A stretch of 64,000 nt of DNA from positions 4,858,001-4,922,000 of the forward strand of contig OZ005618.1 in NCBI GenBank assembly GCA_963930655.1. Direction: 5' to 3'. Below are positions 12,773 to 23,700 of the stretch, one piece after another; position 1 is the stretch's first letter, and every line of letters starts with the position of its first letter. The translations under genes were made by a program, and so were the position numbers. This DNA is from Myrica gale (Eukaryota; Streptophyta; Magnoliopsida; Fagales; Myricaceae). The notes under the pieces are model-generated. The model had not been told where the DNA came from, ran no database searches, and saw nothing but the letters and a program-made list of their open reading frames with translations.

Positions 12773-14377
12773 TAAAAAAAGAAAAGAAAATAATAAATGA
12801 TGGTTTCCCTTTCACTTTTACGTCTTCAGGAGCAAAAGGGTAAAACGAGATGAAAGTCATCACCGCATTTATATACGTATGGTCCTTTCTTATATGCTGT
12901 CTGCAGACTGGATTCTTCTTGTTTAATGTATATTACGGCACTATACGAACTCAACACGTTTCTCCCTCTCTTATAAGTACTCTCCTTTGGCGACTCTTAT
13001 AATCTTCGGTTCCCTGTTTGGGGGGATGTATTTTGAGAGGACTGAGAATAATCAAGAAGGAAGAGAGAGAGAGAGGGACCATCTTCCCTGCAGCCCCATA
13101 ACCCCTATCAAGGATTGAAGATCTGAAATAACTCACGCTCTGAAACCGTATTTACACACAGACGCCCATACGGGAAAAGAGAGGGATTGAACCTCTCTTA
13201 TCTTTCTTTTCCTCTTGTTGTATTTTCCCTCTTTCTCGGGGAGGAGATCTTCTTGTCATTCTCCTTGTACAATGTCCACGGTGTACCCACCACTATCATA
13301 AAAAGAAGCCCACAAGTTTTCCAATCTCCTCTTCTTTTTTGCTTCTCCCTGAAAATTTTCTTATTTTCCACCAACAGAAGCTGTGATTCATTTACTCTGG
13401 TTTCAAATGAATGATTTTTTTTTTTTCTGAGTCTTTAGTTTCTGTGTGTATTTGGGTTTGGGACATCCAAATAAGCCTATTTTTTTTCTTTAAGTGTGTT
13501 TTTTAGTGGACATTTTTGGTGCTTTGTTTTTCAACGTTTGGTCAGATCGTCATGGGGAGAAACCCTAATTCTGATTTTTATGCTATTAGGGTTGCAATCA
13601 GAAAGTTAGAGTTGGTGTCAGTATATAAGAAACTGGGGATTGGATTGTACAGCTAGAATTCAATTGTCCTTGGAAGTAGGAATTCTGGGTTCAGTAGCTT
13701 TTATTCTGTATTTGCACATTGAACCTGGAAGATTGGACATATTGGGAACTGCTTCCGAACAAGAACCAAGAGGTGATTGGAGTTATGTATACATGATGGA
13801 TGATGGTGTTGAAGCACTGGGAGTTCATATCCATCTTTGAAGGTTGTGGTCTGTGTTGCATTTGCTGTAAATAGGTTATCAAACTTTATAGTCAGGAAAT
13901 GCTCCTGATACTGGTTTTTGCTGATGAGCAGGTGATTATTCTCTGTTGGCCAAGTGGGGAAGACAGAGAGTCAGATTGCCTTGGAATTGCTAAATTTGTC
14001 GACAGAACGTTTGGGTGGACATATGTGATCGAGTTTATTTGTCTGGCTATACGGTTGAGCTAATAAGTGTTTGTTGCAGTAGAATTGAGCATTTTAGCTT
14101 TTGTCTCGGATTGTTTAGTTTTTTGTGGAGTCCGTGAAGATCTTTTGTTATAAGAGGAAATTTTGGATATCGGATATCAGCCAAATTTTTCGGGAGTCCT
14201 GAACTTTGGAAGTCGTGGAATGATTTTCTTGAGCTGGAAATGAGTACAAGGACATGGTGCATGGACAGGAGCATGGTTTTAGGTTTGTTCCTTTGTTGGA
14301 ACAACGGAACGGGCAACTAGGAGAAGTATTTTTGCTGGCAGAAGGATTCCACCTTTTCAATTCAAGGATCACGTCCA
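12773..14377 (+). promoter_or_regulatory. Promoter and long leader of the lysine-rich gene
   Basis: A TATA-like TTTATATAC is at 12868-12876. Downstream lies pyrimidine-rich leader-like sequence (12960-13600) with several short upstream ORFs, including one of 66 codons at 13640-13840. The main start is at 14378. Leader exon boundaries cannot be fixed by eye. Confidence 0.45.
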
Positions 14378-17300
14378 ATGTCTCGGTGCTTTCCATTTCC
14401 GCCTCCTGGATATGAAAAGAGGGCTAGAATTGATGATACAGACCTACTAACAAAGGTTTATATATAATCTTTTCTATTAACTGCCGTTGTTAGCTTGAGC
14501 TAGGTTCATTCCTCATTGCTCTTGCTTATCTGGACTTTATTTGCTCATCTCTGTATTGGATTATTTGATTGCACCGTAGCTTAAAATTCACATTCTTAGA
14601 AGCTCTGACATGAATGGAGCTTCTGATGAAAAATGGAATCTCTTTGTGAGGATATTGGAGGAATTTATTGGGAGAGGAGGGAAAATACATGAAATTTTCT
14701 GCAAGACAGGGATCCTTATCTGGGTTAATGGAACAGGGTGGAACTTGGAAGCAGACTAATTTTGAAAGAATAACCATGATATAAAGTACGGGTTCATCTA
14801 TAATACATAGAAATTTGCAAAGATGTCCATTTTCTATAGGGTTTTGCGACCATTTTATAATGATTTTTTCTCCAGATGGCCTTTGGAAGCTTGCATGTGG
14901 AACAGGCTGGCCATAGTTATGCCAATTTTTTTTCCCATAACTTCACTGATGGCATCTAATGGAAATGCCTCCTTGACCTGTATTTTATGCTGGCACTTCA
15001 AAATACTTGAAGGTCTTTTCGTGATAGGAATGCAGGTATGGCTAGGGTTATGTGTGCAGGTGAGGACATATTGTCATCTACACATCCAGTAGACATGTCC
15101 AGAGAAAGTACAGGAAACATAATTCACAATTGTTTCCCAAGGCCAAGGCCCATCCATAACCGTTTGTTTGGTAATCCAGTGGGGAAAATTGTTGGATTAA
15201 AGGTCAAGAAACACATAAAATTGCTGTCTGATTTTCTAGACAGCAGTCACATATAGGTTTCTATAGGAGACTGTGTTAGGTCTAAATTGTAGGAGAAGCA
15301 CAGAAGAAGCAGAGATTTATGGTTTGCAAGAACTAAGAGGTTTTGGGGTTCGAAACTAGGAAAGAAATCCAACTTCCTTGGGATGTCTGTTGGCTGTGGA
15401 ATAAAAAAGCAAGAAAAATTTGAATCAGAGAGGTGCTTTTCCAACTGTGCATTACTCCTGATGTGTTTAGGGATCTTTGCTGCAATATGATAGGTTGAGT
15501 GGGACTTTTGAAAGATGATGCCTTAGTGGTGGATAGTGTTTGGTTGAGGTTCGTTTTGGTTTGAATTTCTCCATCGAAGGAAGAGAGTGGTTCAATTAGG
15601 CTTTTCAAAGTTTTTGAACAATTGAAGTGGCGTGAATAATGTTTGCTTCTTGCTTCAAATTTGTTACAACCTACAGATACCAAGAGGAATGAAGGAAGAG
15701 AATAGCTCTACATTTGACTAAGGCCTTTAGAAAATTACACAGAAATAATTGTGTTGAAGTCTTATGCTTAGAAATGAGCGCAACTTGCAAAGGTTTTAAT
15801 TGATTGAAGTTTGTTAATTGTCTTTGCAAGGCTTGCTTGAGGAGGACAACTTCTATAAAAAATATGATAATGTCAGTCTTCTAGGAGTCTCAATTAGTCG
15901 AGAACACTAAAAGAGAGCATAATTCGTTGAGGATTTATGATAGAAGTTGTATATTGTTCATATCGACTTGATTGTATGTAAAAATTTAATCAACTTAACG
16001 AGATTCAGACCAGAGATGGGCTAGGGAAATAGTGAACAGACTCTTAAACTTTTATATGCAATACTACGATTTACCAGAATACCTGAGAACTTTTTTTTTT
16101 TCCCTAGTTTCTCCTTAATTTAAGAGACTTGACTTGGTGGTTCATCTTTAGACCTCTGCTATTAGCTCTTTAGCATAAGGAACCTGTCTTGGAACCAAAA
16201 TTAGCTTTGTTAAGTCTTTAGGAATGTTAATGAAATTACTTATCAAAACAAAAAAAGGAATGTTAATGAAATTGTTTTATTCTTCCGTTCCTGAGGGCTT
16301 TTCTTGAACCTAATTATGTGATTCCTTCCGTTAAATATATTTTATGATTGGGAGTTTGATTTGTAACTTAATGGCAGTGGCCAATGGCAGCTTCTCTCTC
16401 ATTAATGTTTATATATTAGGTCCCTAACTATTTTTATTTCAGGAGAAACGTAAGGAGAAAAAGCCTAAAAAGGATAAGAAGAACAAGGAGAAGAGGGAAG
16501 GTAAAGAAAAGAAGGACAAAGAGAGGAGGGATAAACCTGGCGACAAGAAAGCCCGCAACGAAAAGCACAAAGACAAGGACAGGGATAGGGACAAAGAAAA
16601 AGATGGGACCTCAGATGAGAAGAGAGTTGCAGGACAATCAAAGTGCTATAAAGGAGAGAAGCTTGTCTACAACCTGCAGGATGTTGAGAATAAGAATTCC
16701 AAATACGTGCAGGAGTTGGGCAGGAGAATCGAGGATGGAGAAAGAGCAACCGGAAGCCATGCGGTTCAGAAGATTTCTTTTACAGGTCAAAGATCTGAAT
16801 GTCCGGGTAGGGTGGTGCAGAGCAATCTTGCCTATCAGGCTGAAGAAAAACAAAAAACTAATGATGCCAAAGAAAATGGTAGGAAGGTCAATGGAAAAAG
16901 AAACCATGTTGATACAAGAAGTTTGGAGAATGCAATTGGTGATAACTTCTCTGTTATGGATCACAGTGGTGTTGAAAGAGTTGCAAAGCCAATGGAGGTG
17001 GATGTTGCGAAGCCAAAGGATGGGAAAGAGAAGAACAAGCACAAGGGAACTGATACTAATGGTGATAAATCTAGGGACAAAGATAAAAAAAAGAAAAGCA
17101 AATCAAAAGATAAAGACAAGGCTAGGGAAAAGAAAAAGGAGAAAACGAAGGAGATAAAGGAACAGAGTAAGCAGCAGTCTAAATTGCAAGAAAGGAGCAA
17201 GGAGTCGCTTAACACTTGCAATGTTAACCAATTAGATCTTTCAGGGATGAGCAGAAACAGTTCTTTTGGTGAGGGAATTCTTGGAAAACGTAAGGAGCTT

Positions 17301-18229
17301 GACAAAAATGGAGTTTCACATGGTGAGTCGTTTTATCTGACTTACAAGAATACCACTGTTAGTATATTTGGAAAGATAAATTTGTTTATGTTTTCCCTTG
17401 CGGGATGATAATAGAGGCTTTATGATAATATGGATGATCGCTTAAAAGCCCTTTTCTCGTGGGTTACTGGTGGTATACGTTTGTAATCTAAAAGCCTCCT
17501 TTCTTCCCATTAAACCTGATCTAAAGTTACTCTGTTTGCTTTTTGGGCTGCTGAGTAGATTATGTTGTCACATTCATACTGTTTATTGTTCCTTCCTTGG
17601 GAAATAAATTCTGGTTCTAGCTCTTTGCTTCTTATGCTTTTGAGTTTTTCACAGAAAATGGGATTCAGCCTCATAAATTGCCAAGACCTGTCTCTTCCTC
17701 TCAGTTGGTCAAGGAAAATGGAAGGAAATCGGAAGCATGCCAAACTGCTAATCAGTTACCGAGTGGCAGGCAGGGGGCTGCCAATAATTTTCTGGTAGAC
17801 ATCAAGGAGCATAGGATTAATGGTTTGGTAGGGCCACAAAAACGCAATGCTTGCACAACGTGGCCTTTATCTTCCTTAAAAGTCTATGAAAATGGTGAAG
17901 CATCTCAGAAACCACCTTTGGAAGTGCCACAGAGACCAAATGCATGCTCAACAGTGTCTTCATGTCCTAAAGTTAATGATAATGGTGAAGCATTTACAAA
18001 ACCACCACATCCTGATTCCAAATACCTGAGTCGGATTTTTTCTATACCACAAATGGAAGAGTGCGCTGATACTGATGACCATGAATGGCTGTTTAGCAGC
18101 AACTGTCTACAGTCAAAGAAACCAAAAGCAGGTTCTTCTCAGGTCGAAGAGACACAGCACGTGTGGGCAGAGGCTTTGCCTATAGAGTCCGCTGATGTTT
18201 ATGCCCTGCCATATGTCATTCCATACTGA
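14378..18229 (+). CDS. Lysine-rich protein of unknown function (often annotated Myb-like protein X), 3 coding exons
   Basis: Coding exons are 14378-14455, 16443-17322 and 17655-18229, with GT-AG junctions in phases 0 and 1, giving 510 residues. The first exon encodes MSRCFPFPPPGYEKRAR, an N-terminus I recall as conserved among plant proteins of unknown function. Next comes a highly charged Lys/Glu/Asp stretch (about residues 27-80) that is surely disordered. A second basic tract (KDKKKKSKSKDKDKAREKKK) lies near residue 240. The C-terminal third is Ser/Pro-rich with repeated ENGEA and DNGEA motifs, a DDHEWLFS motif and the terminus ADVYALPYVIPY. No catalytic domain is visible. Composition suggests a nuclear or nucleolar protein, which is inference. 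The first intron is about 2 kb. Confidence 0.82.
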
Positions 18230-19523
18230 TGACCATTGAATGATAGGACATGCTGTTCTACTATCCCTAGTGAAACTGTTACTGATAGGAGCTTCCCACG
18301 GAGGTATGCCAGCATCAGGGTCCAGAGGATATATCTGTTTCCACTGTCTCCCTGATATTCCTTCCATATCAGTTCTTTAAGGTACACGTTGCACTCGATA
18401 TCATCGCATTAAATAATGGTCTGTGGATTTATGTACTGACATCGGATCGGAATTAACAGTTTTTATTTTTTGTATTTTTCAGGAGCTTTTTAAGGATTTG
18501 TGCTTGCTTATGAGAACTGCCTTCTGATTTTTCCTTTTGGGAGAAACATCTCCCATGTATAATGGATGGAGGTATATGCCAATGTAAAGTGCTGAGATTG
18601 AAGTTTTGTTACCATAGAGCTCAGAAATTAAATATAAATGAGAACCATAGGATTATAAGGGCGTATTGTCTCACAATTTTTGATTATTGGTATCATGTTG
18701 ACATCTGCTGAAGTGTAAGGACAGTGGTCCTAAATTACATCTGAAAAGAAAGGTTAAAGAAACGAGGCAATTCTGTTGATTTGATGCTGTTATAAAGGTC
18801 TTAGTCATGCCTGGTGAATACTTAAGGATATCAGCCCTAACATTTATTTTCTTTCTAATGTTCTTGCTACAAGACTAGAACATGCACTGTGGCTTTCTAT
18901 ATGACCTCCTGTGTCAAAGCCTCTAGCTATCGACGTTCGTTCTCCAAGAGGAGCCCTCCTCTCTCTTCTCTTTCTTTCAATCATCTCCTCTTTGATTTCT
19001 TCCTTTTCTTCCTACTGTTCCTTTCAATGTTGGAACTTCTACCACTTTTTAATCATCCCCGCCTAGTGCTTCATTTGGTACGCATAAACCCTATGATAGG
19101 AGCCTTTGACCAAGAAACTGCCTACGGTCACAAACAATGGCATACACGGGTTTAGAGTCATTTTGCACACGTGGCACCAGTAAATTAGATCGAGATCTTT
19201 TGTAATTCTATCTGCATTGTATGGTAGAATTTGGAAGGAGATAGATACAACATGTGGATTTAACACCATTTAATGCTACTCATACCCATCCATGTAAATG
19301 TTTTGGAGAGCATGAGTAGAATTTATTTATTGTGTCTATCTATTTTTTTTTTAATTTTAACTGTAATTCGAACGGAAAATTAGAAAATATCAATCTCAAG
19401 CTTCCAGCTGGAAGTCACGTGTTTTTTTTTTATAGGGTCAGGAGCAGCCATCTGCAACCAAATGTCCTAGAAAGTAGAACTACCATAAGACTATACCCAC
19501 CTTCTGACGTGCCACCAACTTAA
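18230..19523. other. 3' UTR and intergenic sequence
   Basis: The 3' UTR of the lysine-rich gene probably runs to about 18640. No further gene is supported. The 88-codon ORF at 18889-19155 has no recognisable features. Confidence 0.4.
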
Positions 19524-19690
19524 GGAGTTGTTTATTTGCCCAAAATTTCTAACAAAATAAATATATTTTAAAAATTCTAACTTTTACCCCTACACTTCAA
19601 ACTTTTCACAAATCTTAATAAACTTTAACATTCAAAAAATTCTCAAAATTTTAAGAATATTCCCTAAAATTTCGGTAAACAAACAACCCC
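19524..19690. mobile_element. MITE, PIF/Harbinger-like (copy 2 of 2, inverted)
   Basis: The left end is GGAGTTGTTTATTTGCCCAA. The reverse complement of the right end is GGGGTTGTTTGTTTACCGAA. This gives imperfect terminal inverted repeats of about 24 bp. It is in opposite orientation to the copy at 12110-12290, and the two flank the lysine-rich gene. Flanks are TAA and TGA. Confidence 0.65.
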
Positions 19691-20207
19691 TGAATTAGCA
19701 TTGAATCCATCCTAATAAAATTAAAACTTCAGTAGACAACCACCCCAAAGGCTGGCAAATGGGTAGTAGCGATCCTTAAACCAGGGATTTAGACCCAGAT
19801 CAGCAGATAAAGATCCAAGGAGATATCAAACCGGACTGGAATCTCCCGACAGTCAAAAAGGTTTTGAATTTTGGTCCTCATACTAGAACGTGCTTGCAAG
19901 AAAAACAAAGAACATTACAGAAAAAGATAAACCCAATACATTATTAAAAAATATAATATGAAAAGAGGAAAAAATTAGTAATTAAAGACAGATTTTTATT
20001 TTTTAAGTAATTAAAAGTTCTATTACTATATTTTGTACACTTTCTTAGCAAAAAAAAAATCAAAGTACACGTTAAAATATTTTTTTTTAAAAAAATTAAA
20101 TAAAAATAATATCATTAATACCCTTAAGTTTATGGTTTTTAATTAAGTCTAACAGATATACAATTCATTTTATTAATAGAATTAGAAAAAAGCTCTCGAT
20201 ATTCTAT

Positions 20208-20405
20208 GGGTGGGTTTGTGTGGTAAAATTTTTGGTATTGGGTTTAGTGTTGATATTGGGTTTAGTGAAAAATTGAAAGAGAGGTAATATTTTATAGTTT
20301 TTGTAATTTTTTATATTTTTTGATGGAAGAGAGAGAGATTATATTGGAGTATTTTATTAGGAGAGAGATAAAATTTTGAGTAAAATTTTAGTGACAAACG
20401 CAGCC
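20208..20405. mobile_element. MITE with 24-bp imperfect terminal inverted repeats
   Basis: The left end is GGGTGGGTTTGTGTGG followed by TAAAATTTT. The right end, reverse-complemented, is GGCTGCGTTTGTCACTAAAA. TAT flanks both ends. The interior is AT-rich and non-coding. Similar words (TTTGTG, TAAAATTTT, CCCAATACC) recur at 32.4, 34.4, 36.1 and 49.9 kb, so one family seeded several gaps. Confidence 0.65.
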
Positions 20406-20613
20406 TATATTCTGCTTTCACTTTATTCTTCTCGTACTATTCAATAAAGATTAAAAAAAATATTTTTTAAAAAAAGATCTGGCGTCAGCAAGTTTTTTTT
20501 TGCTTCTTTCTTTCTTTCTTTTTTTTTTCCTCTTTTTTTTTTGGCAAATATACTCTTGCTCAGTTGCCTACTGCCTGAAATAAAACCCGGAAATATGCTG
20601 AAAGTCAAAGCTA

Positions 20614-20636
20614 CCACGTGTCGTATGTACACGTGG
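20614..20636. promoter_or_regulatory. Inverted pair of G-box/ABRE motifs upstream of the P-loop gene
   Basis: CCACGTGT and ACACGTGGC, each with the CACGTG core (20615-20620 and 20630-20635), face each other about 150 bp before the ATG at 20781. Paired ACGT-core elements are known targets of bZIP and bHLH factors and are typical of ABA- or light-responsive promoters. Regulation of this gene by them is inference. Confidence 0.65.
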
Positions 20637-20780
20637 CATTCAGTTGGCGCTGCAGCAACCATCATCAACTACCTCTTCAACTCAGGGAGCCTTAGCTAGT
20701 AAGAAATAGCCCAGAGCTCAATATATTCCTCATCAGTCGTCACGAATTCCACTCGCTCTATCGCAAGCTTGCAAGCTGCC

Positions 20781-23700
20781 ATGGGTGGTGATACGGTCAG
20801 CACTGCTACTTCCATTCCTGGTAGTTTTTCTCTCTCTCTCGCTCTTCAATTTGAAATGCTTGAATATGCTTCTTCTTTTTTCCCCCTCGGGTTTTCCCTG
20901 AAATGAGACATTAATGCCATGGTAATCAACGCACTTTCTAATCATGCAGACGAAGAATCATGCTCGCTGGATCAAGACTTCTCACAGCTGCCATCCCAAA
21001 CCGGTACTTCTCTCAGGTATGTGATAAAAGTTTTTCTTTACTTCTTCGAGATTCGTTTCTTTCCATAATCCCCCCGTGTTCTCGGGGAAAAAGATTGCAG
21101 AATCCTCAGAAGTGACTTGTGACAAAACAGAACCTCAGAATGTTTATGCTTTCTGTTGTTTTCGGTCTATAGAGAAACAAACTGTATTGGGCTCAGTTTT
21201 TGAACAATCTCTACGTGGTACATCCTAGGTGTTTCCGTGTTGGGTTGGTCCTCGGGGAGGGGGGGGGGCGGGGAAGGTTACTTCATTTTCTCAGTCAACG
21301 AAAGGGGTTTGTAGGAAAGTTGTGTCGTGTGGGTGGAACTCTGAATCTTGGTCTGGTTTCTAATTGCTCAGGGATAATATCGGCATGAAAATCGAGGACG
21401 GTGCTATCGAAGAAGAAAAATATTTGAAGGTTTTCGGGGGATCCGGTGAAGTGGGCAGTTGCTTTTCTCCTGCGGCTTTGGATCTTGAGGCCAAACAGAG
21501 GAGACGAGCCAGTGCATATCGAGAAGTTTTGCAGAGTTATGACGAATTGAGGATTCGTAGTGAGAATTTGAAAGAGTCGAAAAGCAAAATCTTGAGGTAA
21601 TAATGGAATACATTCGGTGAAATTCATTTGTAGCCTTGCAATGGTAGTTGTATTATGACGTATATCTGATGAGTGGATTTCTGGTTTCATCAGGTAATGC
21701 ATTTTTTTCATCTTTTCTTCTAGTTTTGTGTGAATTGCTGGGTTTTATTGTATATATGTTATCACATTAACTAACTTCAGTGCTCCTTTGGAATTGTTTG
21801 GTTTTGTTGTATGAAAGTTACCACATTAACTAAGTTCAATGCTCCCTTTTAATTTTTTTGACAAACAAAAACCAATCTATTGAGGTATATCACTATATTG
21901 GGAATGCGAAGGTCAAGATTTTAATTTTCTTGCTCTGTAGAATGAGTTTAATAGTAATTGTCAAAGTGCAGGGTATAGGATGCATGTACACACGCACACT
22001 GTCCCTCACTCACTCAAACAGAAGCAAAACAGTACAGAGAACACACTTATGTTTTTAGAATCAGTTCTTGGTTGGTAAAGTGACCCAAGCAACTTGAAAA
22101 GATAGAGAAAATTAGTACTATTTCTGGACTAGGACAAGTTAAATGGTAGATCCAGTTTTGGTTACTACCAAAACTAGAGACCACACTTCATTGACATTTA
22201 TTATTACTCAAAAAAGGTATGATTCCTTCATATACGTTTTTTTCTCTGTGCTAGAGATTGATGTTATCTTCGGCATAAAATGACATGATCTGTTAACTCT
22301 GACAGCTATACACCTGGAGCATGGATTGAAAAGGTGGGTGGCTTGCAATTGACTGATTATGATGTGCCAAAGACAACCTCGCTTATATTAGTGGGTCCAA
22401 AAGGATCTGGGAAAAGCAGTCTTGTAAATAAGATCTCCAAGGTGTTTGAAGGAGATGAGTTTTTTTCGGAAAGAGCACAAGTGTCATGTATAGTTCCTTC
22501 CATTCTGCTATGAATTTTTTCAAGATGCTGTCTTTATATTATTTCTATCTTGACCAAGGGGATGTATTTTTTCATCTACGTCTATAGTTTTATTTATTTA
22601 AGTGTTTCCTTGTGCCAGATGCATCTGTTGGGGATGGGACCTACTTCCTTCAGGAATATATGATTCCAAAAAGCTCAATGTCTTTTTGTCTTTATGACAC
22701 CCGCAGTTTGTCTGTTGATTCATTAGAAAACAGTGAAATGCTAAAGTGTTGGATGACAAAGGGAGTTTTTCATGGGGATCCTGTTGTCAGGTCTGACTTT
22801 TGGTGTTTCTCATGGGATTTATTATTTTTTTGTCAGCTAGTTACTTCACCTCTGTGAATTCCTTCTCAGGCGTTCTGATAGTCCAAGTTTAATAACCAGT
22901 ATGAAGTGCAAAGCTCGCCGGAATTTTTTTCTGTCAAGGGAGATCAGAATGGTGAATTTTGTCATTTTTGTGGTTAATGGGCTTTCGGTTTTGGAATCAA
23001 TGGATAGTAATGATGATTCGGACATGAAGTACTTGCAGACCATGGCTACAGCATTTAGCTGCCCATACTTGTCATTCAAAGGTATTAGGTCATCCTTGAT
23101 CCCTTTTCCTTGGTAACATCTTAAATTTTGTACACACATTTAAATTCCTTTGTATTTCAAAATTTATAACTATAGTACCAAGAGGAAAAAAATACGGTGT
23201 AGGCTGTCAGAACATACATATGGTACTGGCCAATGAAAACGGTCTGATATATATGCAGTCTTATATTAGACATCTCCTTGTCATAAAAAAACAATATACA
23301 ATATTGAAAGACAGGCTAAATGCCATTAAATGTAATGTGCAACCAATTATGAAAACCGCTGGAACTAAAATACTGTTCTTCTGAAGAAAAAAGTTGGGAA
23401 GCGTCACTTTGAGATCAAATGTTGATAAGTCCAACTCCCTCTACGACACAGGTGGACAGAATATAATTTATATTTGAAAGATAAACCCTCCTAGGTACTT
23501 TAGAGGCTTCAAATCCAACTTGACATGATTATGGGATATTCGATACTTGCCTGGCTCTCTTTTTTTTCTTCTTCTCACATTTGTCAAGTTTTCAGCGCTG
23601 AGAGCTTTTATGCATGCTTAATTTGTCGACCTAGGCTGAGAACACGAGGGAGTTGTTGGATATTATCTTTGTGGGTCACCTAACCATTGCTAGATTATCT

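Noticed and set aside
16603..17157. Arg/Lys-rich 184-codon ORF
   Set aside because: It is a shifted frame of the lysine-rich protein exon; the frame that joins both neighbouring exons is the other one.
18889..19155. 88-codon ORF with hydrophobic stretch
   Set aside because: No splice context, homology or leader; its composition fits chance in pyrimidine-rich intergenic DNA.
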